Shown piece by piece: positions 1 to 12,900 of a stretch of 64,000 bases of DNA; the first letter of the stretch is position 1, and the number at the start of each line of letters is the position of its first letter. The notes under the pieces were generated by a model. The model had not been told where the DNA came from and did not search any database. It saw only the letters and a program-made list of their open reading frames with translations. The translations under genes were made by a program, and so were the position numbers. The DNA comes from Ziziphus jujuba. Taxonomy: Eukaryota > Streptophyta > Magnoliopsida > Rosales > Rhamnaceae. The stretch spans positions 17,345,001 to 17,409,000 of the forward strand of contig NC_083386.1 of the NCBI RefSeq assembly GCF_031755915.1, written 5' to 3'.

Positions 1-1880
1 GAATTTATATAATTAGATGTTAATAGGATCCACTAAAAAGTTCAATTCATAAAATTAGATTTTGGATGAAAAAAGCCAATCTTAGATTCCTGGTTCTAAA
101 AGTTTGTGGTATAATTGGATCATTTAGGTGACCAATTTTTATAATATGAGAGTTGTATAAAGTATTTTAAGACATATGATAAGCACCGATGTCTTGGATT
201 TAATTTTGGAGTTTAAGAAATATTTTATTATATTATAGGCACCCCATATTGAGATTGCCTATAGAGGGGTAGGAGTAGACAACAGCAATATTGGTGAGTG
301 GTTTATATTTTCAAATGATTTTAGGCATATTAAGACAATAAATATATGGTTTGAATATTTTATATATATAGTTGGTTTGAATGTTTATCGTATACATATA
401 TGATTATATGTTTTTATATATACGTGTTAAATTTCATATGGATTTTGATAAGTTTTTAAATAATTTTAAATTCTAATAAGTTCACGAAGAAGTTAGAAAT
501 TTTGATATAAAAATATCTTGGTATTTTAATTAATATTTCAGTCTTTTTGGAAATTAATTGGTTTTAAGGAAGAAAATTGGAGATTGTATATTTTGAACTA
601 TATATAAGTGCTTTGTATTTCAAAGTGCTTAAAAAGGTTTATGGTGCTATATATTTTATTGTAGTATTAATGTTTTGGATGAAATGATTATTTGAAATAT
701 TTAAATAAATGATTGGGTTTGAATATTAAATTCGTGATTATGGTATTGTATTTGTTTTAGAAAAATGGAAAGTATGATCTTAAAAAAGTTGTTTATGAGT
801 ACTTCATTGGTTTGTTTAAAAGGTATACCACATAGTACTAGTGATTCTATTTATGGTTTAGTTGCATGTAGGCTTAATCATTCTATGAGTAATCACGATA
901 TGAGAGAATGATGATTAAGTTATGTCATTCTTTCAGAGTAACAATGAGTTTGTACCATTCATTCATGACTGTAGGATGATATGTTGTCATGATATGAGAT
1001 AATGATAATTGAGTTGCGTTCCATTGTTTTAGAGTGATGATAAATTGTGTTTCACTTCCTCATAACTATGTTGTTTTGAAATGCCATACACCATCTGGTA
1101 GCACTAGATATATCATATAGTACATTTTATATTTTTTCTTTCTATTATATAGATATTGGTGGTTTTACGATGTTCTTATTATTGTTTCTATTTTGAAATG
1201 CCATACACCATTTGGTAGCACTAGATATAGCATATGATACATTATATATTTTTTCTTTCTGTTATATAGATATGGGTGGTTTTCCTTTGTTCTTATTATT
1301 ATTTCTATGATTATGATTATGATTATGATTATGATGTTTATTGTTCAAAATTAAATTTATATTTCAGTTAGTTATTAATATTTTAAATTCTTTAATTATG
1401 AAATGCTAATTTTATGATGTTGATTTGGAGTACAATTTGGATTTTTTAAAATGATTTTAAAATTTGTAACCTTTCAAAAGAATGGATGTGAAGTCTTAAG
1501 TGAAAATTTTTGAAGTTTTATATTATAAATTTGTTTCAGTTTGTCTTATAGCTTTATTTTTTAAATTGTTCATTTAGGCGTTAATTGACCGGTTACGTAT
1601 ATTATATTTAGGCATATTCGTTATACATATGTTATTCCGCTATTAATTTACTATTGTTTTCCTTTAAATCTGATGCTAATAGATATCCTTTCTTTCACTA
1701 ATTCTAGTGTGTGCATTATATTTAGTACTTTCAATATCTTGCATTTTTTCATTTGTATTCTTTAAATTATTCAATGGATTAATCTAATATGTATGCCTCT
1801 TATACTGTTTTTGATTTATGATTTTATCAGAATTCTATTGAAAATGGTTATGATATTTTTTTTTTCTATACTATTGGGTT
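1..1880 (+). repeat. Degraded long LTR fragment (Tekay/Del-like family)
   Basis: No coding potential is seen. The segment aligns by eye with the LTR at 28819-34646. For example, the stretch at 15-300 (rich in 'aattagatgttaat', 'gacatatgataagcaccgatgtctt' type words) corresponds to 29735-30040, and the part around 1072-1310 corresponds to 33840-33960. It lacks the 3-kb insertion found at 30045, so it preserves the empty target site at about 300-310. The window edge cuts its left end, and its right end fades out near 1880. The superfamily label is inferred from the related element at 22440-34646, which has a PBS and gag. Confidence 0.6.
1072..1308 (+). repeat. Tandem duplication, two ~119-bp units inside the LTR
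   Basis: Units at 1072-1190 and 1191-1308 both begin with 'ttttgaaatgccatacacca' and continue through a T-rich stretch to 'gttcttattatt', differing at about a dozen positions. The related LTR at 28819-34646 has a single copy (around 33840-33960), so this is a local duplication. A short hexanucleotide run (ATTATG) follows at about 1310-1336. Confidence 0.75.
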
Positions 1881-1984
1881 ACATCCAAATTACAAAAAAG
1901 TTTTAACTAGATTTTCAATAGAAAATTTGGTAGAGCCTTTATAGGTGAGACCATCTTAAGTATCCGATAATAACTCCAAGAGAA

Positions 1985-3290
1985 ATTCTCTCATCATGTC
2001 TCCTTGAAGCATTACCCATCTATTGACGTTGATCATAAGTAATTATAAAACTATGAGCATCCTTAAAAAGTATAGTCCAATAAAACCTTGTGGAAATACC
2101 TTTGCTACTATAGTCAGAAGAATAATAATGCTAAAAAATTTCCACCATCTCTTCCTCCAAAACACATCTCCAATAATGATTATCATAGCCAAACTTGTAC
2201 AAACTTGGCTTTTCCTAAAAATAATGCTTCACATAGGAGAGAAATTTTTTTTTTTTTGGTCGCCATGACATTTTAGAAGGTAAATTTCCACACATCAAGT
2301 AATTGACATAATTTGCATACAAAGGGTAACTGTTTGCTTCAACAACCTATAGTTGCTCATTAAGAAAATCTTCCCTAATCTCATATTCCTCTTTTATTAC
2401 ATCCTAATCTTGTCCGGACAGGTGACTTTCTATCTTATTTTTATCGACAATTACTAAGGCTCATTCTTCTCTAAAAAATACTTAATTGTTGACTTGACCT
2501 CCTTTTTCTTTGAAAAATACTTAATTGCTGAGTGATCTATGTAGACTCTAGATTTGGAACCAATTAAGTACGAGTGGAACTAGTCAAATTCAAAGACAAT
2601 AGCAAGCATCTCATTCTTAATTATGATATAATTCAATTGAGTGTCATTAAGAATCCTACTTGCATAATCAATTTTTTATTTTTCCCTTTGCCCCAAAACC
2701 ACTACTATTGCATAATCACTAGCATCATATATGATTTCAAAAGGAAGTGTCAAATCCGATGCAACAGTAATCAAAGCTAATGTTAGCTTCTTTTTCAATG
2801 TCATAAAACCCTTTATTACATTCATCATTAAACTCAAAAAGTATATCCTTAAGAAAATGATTACATAAAGGTCTTGATATCTTAGAAAAATCCTTTATAA
2901 GCCTTCGATAAAAACCTACGTGCCTTAGAAAGGTTCTAACTCCTTTAACTGCTGTTGGGGATGGTAAATTAGCAATTGTCTAAATCTTTTCTTTTCAACC
3001 TCAATATTGTTCTCCCAAATCCAATGACCACACACAATTCCTTCTTTAACCATGAAATGACACTCCTTCTTATTAAGCACCAAGTTGGTATCTTCATACT
3101 GCTTGAACACTAATGCTAAATGCTCCAAACACTATCAAAAGAATTTCTAAATATTGAAAAATCATCCATGAACTCTTCTATATACTTCTCCACCATATCA
3201 CTAAATATCGACACATACATCTTTGGAAAGTTGCAATATAACCACATCAAGATGCTAATTGGGAAAGCCATAATATAATGGAATTCAAGA
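1985..3290 (-). pseudogene. Athila/Tat-like Ty3-gypsy pol fragment (RT, RNase H, integrase N-terminus)
   Basis: Read right to left on the minus strand, with several frameshifts and stops, the segment keeps the order of a plant gypsy polyprotein. The RT palm contains 'EFMDDFSIF' (near 3150), an FMDD variant of the YxDD catalytic box that is typical of Athila/Tat. Next come 'NLVLNKKECHFMVKEGIV' (about 3050-3090), the RT thumb 'FYRRLIKDFSKI' (about 2890-2920) and an RNase H-like 'LPFEIIYDASDYAI' (about 2700-2740). An integrase zinc-finger region follows, with 'RRCVLEEEMVEI' and 'GNASRRHDE' down to about 1985. Upstream gag/protease and the integrase catalytic core are absent. It is a dead fragment. 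The lineage call rests on wording I recognise, not on a search. Confidence 0.8.
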
Positions 3291-6200
3291 CGCCAATTAG
3301 TATGTCACCCTACTAATTAGTTAGTGGTAAGGCTTGTCATTTTCTTATTGAATTAGAACATACATATTAGGCAACTAATTTTTTTGAATTTTGATACTAA
3401 TTCTATAAGTGATAAAATATTATTGCAGTTGGATTAGTTAGAGAAATTCAGGGTGGAAAATTATGAGCATACCAAAATATATAAAGAGAAGACCAAAAGA
3501 TGGCAATGACAAGAGAATTAAGAAGAAAGAATTCTATGTTAGGCAACAGGTGTTATTGTTTAATTCAATGATGCAGTTGCATCCGATTAAATTCAAATCA
3601 AGATAGAGCAGACCTTATACCTTACCCAAATATTTCATAACGGTTCTAGTTAGGCTTAAGATATTGATGATTTTATGCTATATTATAGATTAGTACTTGA
3701 TAGTTTGTGTTAATTTATTATGAAAAGATATTTAGTTAAATACTTTTTTAAATCTAGGTGAAGGAGAAAGAATTTTACGAAACAACAATGAAAATGGATT
3801 TCTTAGGTAAAATTATGGTGGGAAGCAAGATTTGAGCTCAAACAGACTAAGGATTAAGAAGATTCTTAAAGATACTTTGAAGATTTCATAAAATTTCCAT
3901 TGAAAATTTCATAGTGGAAGTAGATATCATATGACACGATCTGATGATTTCAAATATCATATTATGTTCGGATTCTATGGTGCAAGGAAAAAGATATCTT
4001 TTTTGAATTTTGAAATTTATTAAAGCAAGATTTTAATTAAATCTCCACAGTTGACCAAGATAGAGAATCAAGGCAATACAAGGACCAAGATGAGGACATA
4101 TGGTGATAATGGTTAAGTTATCATAAATGAGGCACATGTTATGTCACATGCTTCATTAAACGTACATTAGACTAATTAACAAGTTTTCTAGAAAGAATTA
4201 GAGAAAAGGAAAGTTGTGTGGAACAAGTAATATCAAGAAGTTTCCTTTTACACATGAAATTCATCCAATTCTTTTTATGGCTGGAAACACGTGTCTTCTA
4301 AAAGTCCCATATTACCCAAAAAAAAAAAAAGAGAAAAATATTCCTAAGGTCCTATATATAGCCCCCACCTTATTGAAGGAAGACATATAATTTTAGAGAG
4401 TTATTTAGGACCTTTTAGGAGGCTTAAATAAAAACATACCAAATTTTGAGAGCTTTTTAAGTTCTCTTAAGGGTTTTAAGGTTTTAGGATTTTAGAGTTT
4501 TTGGAGATTAATTGGAGTACGTGGAGAAGGCATAGGCATGAGTTTGCTTAGAGAAGAAGGCCATGACTTGGAGAGCTTTTGGAGGATTTCTTCATTAGTT
4601 TTTATTCTTTTCTCTTATCTCTTTAATTGTTAACATTGTTTTTAATAATTATGGATGTTACATTTATTTTCGTCATGAACTAATTTTCATAGCTAGGGCC
4701 ATGATGCAGCCCTACTTGTGAATGTTTAATTACATTAATATATATTGTGTTTTATTTAATAGTAATATATTTTGTTAATTTTTGTTGGCCTAAAGGAATG
4801 AATGATTCTAATAATATTTGAACTTAGAAATGGATAATATTGTGGAGCTACAATAATTTACATGAATGCGTAATTGATTGGAAACTAGTTATGTTGCATG
4901 CCATATTATTTGCTTAATCTATGCTTAATGAATTTATTTGATATAATTTATAGGCCGAAAGGAATAAATTAGATTATGTGAATATTAATAATTGTGAATG
5001 GAAGCTAATTTTGATTAATTTGTGATTACTATGGTTAACAAGTTACTAGTCAATTAAATTGTAATTAAATTGGAATATTTAGTGGTGAAATCAAATGTTC
5101 TAGTATTCATAATTATTAAATTCACTCTCTTACTTGAAATTTATTAAGCTTTATTGTTTGCTTTTGTTGAATTTTAGTTTAATTAATTTTTCAATTGCCA
5201 TTTAAATTACTAGTTCAAATATTACCAAAATCTAATTATCTTTAGTATTTAACTCTTAATCTTTTGGGTACAACAACCTTATTTTTACATTTTTATTACT
5301 TAAAAACGATTTGTACATTTACAAGTTGGTTTTATACATTAGTTTTGTTGAAATTCTTACGAATGGATGTGATATGTTCAAGGTAAATGGATAAAGATTG
5401 AAGCCATACTATGAAGGATGAGCCTGAAAATCTTCCATTCATTTTCAAGAATAGTACTTGGTAAAAATCAAGTTAAATGGTTTTAAACAAGTGCTTTTTG
5501 AGAAGAAACTCAAAGTAATTTTTATTTTGGCATTGCTTTTTTATTTACTTATTTTAGATGGTTTTAATGTGTTTGATATATTTGTAAAGTTCTTAACAAA
5601 TTATAGGTACTATACATGCTGAAGTTCAAGTAGATAGGAAAAATATTAAACAATCTTTGATTCACTTGAAATTTTATGGAAAGCTAATTTTATATGTGTA
5701 AAATCAAGGATAAAATTTGCATGTATAGCCACAGCTTCAAAAGTAGTACCATGCTTGCCAAATTTATGCTCGAAATTGCCCCTTCTTTTTTTTTTTATCT
5801 TTTCAAGTGTTTCAAGCTTCAAAAGAGTATTCTCTAGCTTTTCTTGGTTTTATTCAGCTTTTTGTTTCCTTTTCTTATTGGAAATTCTATAAATTTAATT
5901 TATTTAATTGTTTATATTTATTTTAATTGCTTCAAGTGTTTGTTCATGTTTTAATGTTTAAAATTAGTTAATTTGAATTATAAGAAACTTTTGAAAGGAT
6001 ACCATAAAAAAAATGGAGGAAAAAGATAGTAGCTTGAGTGCTACAACAATGGAATATCAAAGCCATGATGCTGCTATAGAAGGAAACAACCACCATGAGA
6101 CAATAAGCCCAATACCATAGCGTTGAGAAGCTAGCATTGTGAAACTGGGTGTCCATTTTCATTTCCTTGATCTCTTCTCCAATTTGTCCAAAATGGTGGT

Positions 6201-6484
6201 TCTTCCAAGTGTTTTCATGAGTTTCCAATCCAAAACAATCTAATATTCATTTCAAGGAAGAATTTAAACTCATTATCTTTTATGAAAGTGATTTAGGCCA
6301 TTTTTGTATTAGTTTCAGCATTTCTAGCCTATCTAATCATTATTATATCCTTAGTATCATATTTTGAGCTTATTAGGATGGCATATTTAGAGTCTATTAT
6401 TCTATTAACCTCATTTACCTACCTTTATTATGAGCCTAAATGTTTATTTATTTTTTGTACTTTAACATCCCACTTTCACTAATC
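3291..6484. repeat. LTR-derived non-coding region, no intact gene
   Basis: No credible coding sequence is seen. The stretch at 4340-4720 looks like the promoter/R part of an old LTR: a TATA-like 'cctatatatagcc' near 4351-4363, followed by a transcribed-looking leader with repeated 'gagagttatttagg' and 'gagcttttggagg' words. The downstream part (4720-5300) is AT-rich with 'taattaaatt' words common in Tat/Athila LTRs. It borders the Athila-like pol fragment on its left, so it may belong to the same element. Boundaries cannot be fixed by eye. Confidence 0.35.
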
Positions 6485-6542
6485 ACCGATGTTGTCTTTC
6501 ATCTATTGACCACACTCCAGTCCGTATCGAATTTTTCTTGAG

Positions 6543-6612
6543 ACTTTCCGAAAGATCACCCAATTCTTAGATTGCTCTACTGAAGCATGTTTAATTATGT
6601 AATTCTTTTGAA
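6543..6612 (-). promoter_or_regulatory. 5S rRNA-like internal promoter segment, left copy
   Basis: The reverse complement carries 'attaaacatgcttcag', 'gagcaatctaagaa', 'ttgggtgatc' and 'ggaaagtc', in the order of the 5S rRNA 3' half. It keeps the 'gggtga' C-box core better than the right copy but has lost the 'cctagg' word. Confidence 0.65.
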
Positions 6613-6999
6613 CTCTAAAGTTAACTACTCTAAAAAGGCCTCATTGAAAGAGTGTCTATTTTATATTTGAATCATCATAGTTTCACACTTAAATGATGTA
6701 GGATTGGACACTAGGTAGCTTTTGGCAAATAGTAGCCTACCGGTACCTCGTACCTACCCATACTTACCTAGTAGCATAAGTCGTCATAATCCACCCCAGT
6801 ATGTTGTTCATTCTTACCTCACATACTTCCGGGTTCACAAGTTTTACAATATACCCCATTTGGGTCTAATGTCCTTGTTAGCACACTTCTAGTTGGGTAC
6901 AAACTCTAATAGCATCTAGAACACCTTACTTTCTTATGCGATCAAATTGTCCCCCATTTACCCCTGTACTTCAAACAATATGGGGTTTTTCTTCAAACT

Positions 7000-7065
7000 T
7001 CCTAAAAGGTCATTTATCCTAGGCTTACTCGCACTGAAACATGCTTATCTATAGAGTTTTTTCAA
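7000..7065 (-). promoter_or_regulatory. 5S rRNA-like internal promoter segment, right copy
   Basis: The reverse complement shows the order seen in the second half of plant 5S rRNA: 'aactctatagataagc', then 'atgtttcagtgcgagta', then 'cctaggat', then a 'gacc' word. This overlaps the intermediate-element/C-box region of the 5S gene. It is degraded (C-to-T type changes), so Pol III activity is doubtful. Confidence 0.65.
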
Positions 7066-7519
7066 ACATTGAAGTCAACTACTCTGAAAAGGCCTTAGTT
7101 GTTAAAAGATTGTCTACTTTACATTCGAACAATTACTGTTCCACATTTAAGCAATGTGGGATTGGATACTATGTAGCACTTGCCATTAAGATAGCCTGCT
7201 AGTGCGCCGCACCGCGTTCACTTACCCTAGCAAAATCACACTGGTTGACCCTAGTTATCATAATCCACCTTAGTATATTGTTTACTGAATTTGCCCTTTT
7301 TATTATCTCAAATCCTTAAGGGGACACAAGTTTTACATCTACATTTTACATATCATGAATAGAGTTTAATTTGAAATTGATAATAATATACTTTTTAATA
7401 TGTAATAGGAGAAATAAATGATAAATTAAGTTGGAGGGCATCGTTTATGTATGGTTTTGGTTTTGATATGTATTCGTTGATGCATTCAAAAATTGGAATA
7501 TTTATATTCTTTAATAAAG

Positions 7520-9970
7520 ACCTATTGATTCAAGGTGATGCATGATTATATATTAGTGGAGAGCTATTGATTATATCAAGTATATGAAGTGTATACTTTA
7601 ATTTTTATTCTCTAATTGGTGTAGTTTTATTCAATTGCATGACATTGATTGCTAAAATTGATTTCACATATATACACTTTGAGAGTAATGTTTATGTTGT
7701 ATAGAAAATGAAGTGTTGAGTTGCATAGATACTTGGATGCTATTTTTGAATCGATAATATATTTAATTTTTGAGGCAAAAAATAATATGTTTCTTAGCTT
7801 TGAATTTAATGTTTCAAAAGTTTTTTTTAGTCTTTCTATTTGCTAAAAACTGGCAAATCTTAAGTTAGAGGTGTGATAAGTGTCAAACATTTCTGTTCTA
7901 TAGCTTATATTTATGCTTATTAATTGTTATTTTCTTAGTAAATTATGCTTAATTCGAATAGATTTCTACTGATTTTTCTATATTCTTATTTTTAAATAAA
8001 AGGCTAAAAGATGGAGTTTTTAATGATATCTTGGATTCTTTTTATAAGAAATATGGGGAGATAAATTTTATGGGGCTTTAACGTGATTTTCAAAAGCTTG
8101 AAAATTTATTTTCAATTTTTAAAATTTGTATCTTATTTGCATTTTACTATATTGGAGATTTTCTAAGCCGTGGTTAATTTTCTAATCATATCTTGCGTTA
8201 CAATAGAATTTTTGAGTGATTTTTATTGAAGAATTTTTTAGATACATAAAGAAATGCCTCTGTAAATTTTCATTGGATCAAATGATCAACATCTGCATGT
8301 ATATGTTGTATTTTCCAAACTTAAGATTTTGAAGTTTTATTTTATTAAAGTGTGGACTGAAGAATCCTATAGGCCTAGAGACATTATTATATGTGGTTCA
8401 GATATGGAATAGGCTAAGGACCCAAGCCCAAGTGTTTAATTGAGAAGATTGGTCAAGATAGAGGCCCAGTTTAATAGTTTATGGGTTTATAGGCTTGAAA
8501 GCTCAGTTACATGATGGCTAAGTAATTGATTTTTAGTATCTATTTTTTGTATTTATTTTTATTAGTAGATATTAGATGGCAATCCTAAACTATTGGACCT
8601 AGATATTATCAGGGATTTATTTCATTTTTTTTATTTAAATTTAGAACATTAGGAAAATAGAAGAAGACTTTGGGTTTATTTAAATGTTTTGTCTTTCACG
8701 TGAGAATCATCTTACATCCATCATATACAAATACTCTCTCCATCAGTCTCCTACCTCATGCCACCATCACCATCACTCTACAATTGAAGAAGTTTAATAG
8801 AACCTTAGAAGATCTAGAAGAAGAAGAATATTGAAACAAGATTAGGGCCAGATAATAGTAAGCCCTCAGACACCACCAAAGCGTTTGTTTAATTTATTCA
8901 AATCTTAAATCTTTGTACTCTAGATAGCTAATATTGTGTGTCGATTTTCACAAGCACAGCTATTTTTTATGCTATTCAACTGGTCTCTTTAACAATACTG
9001 GTTTTCTTTATTTTCATTTGAGTTCTTAAATTAAGTGTTATAAAATCAATTAGTTCTTGCAACAATAATAGTGTTTGATTAATATAATAATTGGATCTAT
9101 AAAATAAATTAATTAAAACCCCTTTTTTTTTTTTTTCCATGAGTTTGATATTTGGTTACCATAACCATTTTATATTTCACATACTTGCAAGTTGAAATTC
9201 TATAACAATCTACATAGTGGAGAGTTATTAATCATGTCAAATCTATGATAGTTCATATTTTAATTTCAATCTTTAATTAATGTAGATTTATGCAATCGCA
9301 TGATAATGAATGCTAATTATTGATGGGAAATAAGGTGTTGGATTAAATAATTACTTGGAAACTATTTTTAAATTGATAATTTGGGCACTTGCTTATCTTT
9401 ATTTTAATGGTTTTAAAAGTTTTGAAAAATTGTTTTTAATTTTTTAAGTTTTTTATTTTCTAACGACTAGCAAATCTTAAAGTGATGGGCATTGTTAGAC
9501 ATAAAATTTACCTATTTTATAACTTATTTTTATGCTTATTATTTGTTAAGTCCTTAGTAATTTGCTATTATTTGATATTAAAAGCTATTAATTTAATATT
9601 TTCTCATTTTTAGGTATAAGAGGCTAAAATATGGAGAAATTGCTTATAATTTAGATTTTTGGGTCAATGTATGGATAGATGCATTTTATGAAGCTTAAAT
9701 GGTTTAAGTTTATGGAGCTCAATTCTGAATAAGAATTTCCAAGAGTGCTTGAAGATACAATTTGAAAATTTGAACGATAAATTCTCTATTGTATTTTGAA
9801 AGGTTTTTTTAGTTTTCTGTTAAATTATGTGTAGTTTTCATTGTTTTGTGCATATCTTGGGCTACAAGTGGAATTTTGAAATGATTCTAATCAGAGAATT
9901 TTCTTAACACATTAAAAATCATCCCCATAAAATTTCTCAGACTAACCAATCAGTTCCATTTTTATTTTGA
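7520..9970. repeat. Pair of diverged direct repeats (old LTR-type DNA)
   Basis: About 7530-8280 and 9200-9960 share long collinear similarity. Both have 'gtggagag.tatt.at.at', 'ggcaaatctta'/'agcaaatctta' (7852 and 9469), 'tttatgcttatta' (7910 and 9529) and 'aggctaaa.atggag' (8002 and 9620). The spacing is about 1.62-1.67 kb. The intervening 8340-9180 contains an A-rich leader and a poly-T (9123-9136). No coding sequence is seen. The arrangement would fit two LTRs or two fragments of one LTR family. Termini and PBS are not visible. Confidence 0.5.
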
Positions 9971-12900
9971 AGTTGAAGTAGATGAGGCTCTATACCAACT
10001 AGAATAATTTCAAAATTGATACTTTAAGAGAAAAAGGAAAAAAAAAAAATCTGAACAAAATAAAAAGAAACAAAGATTAAAAAAAAAAAAAAAACACACA
10101 CACACACACACACAGAGTTACCAAAAAGCAAATCCTGTGGGTTTACATTTACATGGGATTACTAATTTTTTGTAAAGGGAATTATTTTGTGGAAAGTGGG
10201 TTTTTTAACTTTATCAACTGCAGTGCTAAACATAGGATTGAGATTATTTTATCTAATCCCAATCTTGACCCCTTTTGCTAAATAGGGTTTAAGAGCATAT
10301 TCAAAAAACCTCTTTAAAACTATAAAAAAAAAAAAAATTTCTTTATAATAAAAAACATCGTTAAACATAAAAAGTGAAATTTTAAAATGTTTTCCAATAA
10401 TATTCTCTTATGCTATACTTTTTTTTTTTTTATAAATATTTATTGTTATGTCAATTTCTCTTCTTTGAACTTAAACTCTCTCGCAATTGTTAATAACTGC
10501 TGATATATAAAAGAAATAAAAAATTAAAAATTTAAATGTGACAGTTATTTGAGAATTTGTTTAACAATAAACTAAAATATATATTGAATATAATGAGTGG
10601 ATTCGACTTTCATTTTAGAACTAAATTCATTTTTTATTTTAAAAAGTTAAAAATAAGGAATATGGAGGAACATGCTTTTAATAGTTTATTTCTTTAAGAT
10701 GAAAAAAAGGGATGAAAAAAGTTAGTTTCCATATGCTTTGAAAATAAAAGAGTAAAATATAAGAAAGTGTGGGCCGAGCCACCAAAAACAAAAAAAAAAA
10801 AGAAAAAAAAAAAAGGGGGAGGGGGGGGGGGGGGGGGAGGATTTCACTGAGAAGATTTAATCCCTTGGGTTTTAAATATTACATTCAGTATTTTCACAAA
10901 TGAAATCCATCCACTTAATCACTTTTTCCCTTCTATATGACACCTTAAATAATAAAACTACACTATTCAACTTCTAAACATAAATCAATTTCATTAACAT
11001 CCCTCATAAAGCAATTTTAAACAAAATAAATTATTATTAGATTAAAATTTTAAAAATTATAATAACTAATATAAAATTAATAACAAAAATCAAAATATAT
11101 ATTTTTATAAATAAAAATTCTTTCATATTTTTATGTAATAATTTTTTGAAACTACATTGCAACGACAACAACAACAACAACAACAATAATAATTTGTAAA
11201 ACATACAAATACAAATGATAATCAGTAACATTAGATATTTTATTGATAGAACATAATTATTGAATAATATAAAAAATTAAATAATCAAATAATAATAGTA
11301 TAATTAATTTTTTTCATTTTAATATGAAACTGTAATCATAATTATTACTAATAATAACAACATTAATTGAAATAATAAATATTAATAATTAAATATTAGC
11401 ACAATGAAAATAAAAATATAATTATAATATGATTACAAATCATTACTTTATTTTTATTTGTATTTTAATATACCACTATCTATTACTATTAATATAAACA
11501 ATAATAAGAAGATAGTATTATAATATGTAATAAAGAATAAAATATTACATTATAATGCAACACTAAACATAATATTATACTTATACAAAATAGTCTTGTA
11601 CAAATGGCCATTTATTCGCATAAATAGCTATAAATGATGAAAAATATATTAAAAATGATTTGGCAAAAATAATTTGACAGTTTTGCAATAAATCTATTTA
11701 CTAATATATATTTAAAAAGTTTTTTTAAGGCCAACGGAAAAAAATTTAAATTTTGATTTTGTTAAAAATTTAAAATAAGTTAAATTAAAAATAAGTCTGA
11801 TTAAAATTAGAAAAAAGAAAAAAGTGTAACTAAAAGAAGTTGCAGCTCAACTCTTCTTTTATAATTACATAAAAATTAGAATAATATTTTTTTAATTACA
11901 TTCATTTTTCATATCAATTAATTCTATTAATTATTTTATATTTGCAAACAAATTTGTATATAAATAAAAAATGAATACCAAATATGTATAAATAAGAGAT
12001 AAAATTTAATTAAAAGTACAATAAATTTAAAGATATAAATGCATATGAGAAAGAGTGAGACTGAGAAAAAAAGAAAAAAAAAAAAAGAGATAAGTACTGA
12101 AGGGGTATATAAAATTATATTAAAATTGAGAATGCAATTTATAATTATATTAAACTTTAGGGGTTTAATTAAAATTTTTCCAAAAAACCGTTTTCTTGGT
12201 TTGTTAAAGAAAGAGAAGAAAAAGGCCAAAAAAGAAAAACAGGTGATGTACGGCTGACCAAGTCTAGGATTTATTACAACTCAGCAACCCAAATTCCCAT
12301 GGGCTGACTTAGGTGGAACTCACTGAATCATCCATTGCATTTGTACGTTTAACAAAAGGCCTACGACTTCATGATATGTACTTGCACCAACTTCCAAGCA
12401 CTAAATCCAGTCAAGCCAGTGTAAATCAAGCAATAAACAGAAAAGACCACCGAACTTTCCAGCCAAAAAAAAAAAAAAACTAAACTGACACTAGTATAAT
12501 TGGCCACCATTTGATCTGCCCTAGATAAAAATAAATAAAATATGGTTATTGCTTCAAATAGGTATTTTCTCACTTTTCTTTTGATTTAATTTCTATATCA
12601 CCTGTTTTTTTAATCTCTCTTTCCTGAATGAAAAAAAAAAAAAAAAACTCTCTTTCCCTTTAGGTCATACATAAAAATTTTTGAAAACCTTATGTTATAA
12701 TAATACCACTTAGAAGTTCGATTTGTTTAGCTTTATACCAGTTTTAAAATATCATTTTTAATATATTGGTGGAATAGGCTTAGACAGATTGAATGTATAG
12801 CATACATACCTATTATAAATCTTTATTGAATGTGACATTTAGGTTTTTTTTTAATATTTTGAAATTTATTTTAATGATGCATGCTAATTAACATATTTAT

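Larger units (their letters stand above)
6485..7340 (-). mobile_element. Cassandra-like TRIM with 5S rRNA-derived LTR units
   Basis: Two related units lie head to tail with a period of roughly 445-490 bp. On the minus strand each contains a segment resembling the internal-promoter half of plant 5S rRNA. At 7000-7065 it reads 'gcgagtaagcctaggat' followed by a 'gtgacc'-like end. At 6543-6612 it reads 'attgggtgatc' and 'ggaaagtc'. Between the 5S-like parts are a PBS-like 'atgctattagag' (minus strand, near 6903-6914) and a conserved 'ggtggattatga' word (6784-6795; a diverged copy near 7258-7269). Cassandra TRIMs are known to carry 5S promoters in their short LTRs and to form LTR-internal tandem arrays. 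No protein is encoded. Exact termini and a TSD were not resolved. Confidence 0.7.

Noticed and set aside
5968..6228. 86-residue minus-strand frame with a hydrophobic middle
   Set aside because: It lies in LTR-derived DNA and resembles no known family. Its hydrophobicity follows from T-rich composition.
6543..7065. Possible functional 5S rRNA genes
   Set aside because: Only the 3' half resembles 5S, it is degraded, and it sits inside TRIM-type repeats. It is not a 5S gene cluster.
10080..10116. Short-period repeat considered as CRISPR or array
   Set aside because: It is a simple A-run plus (CA)n microsatellite with no spacers. No CRISPR-like pattern occurs anywhere in the window.
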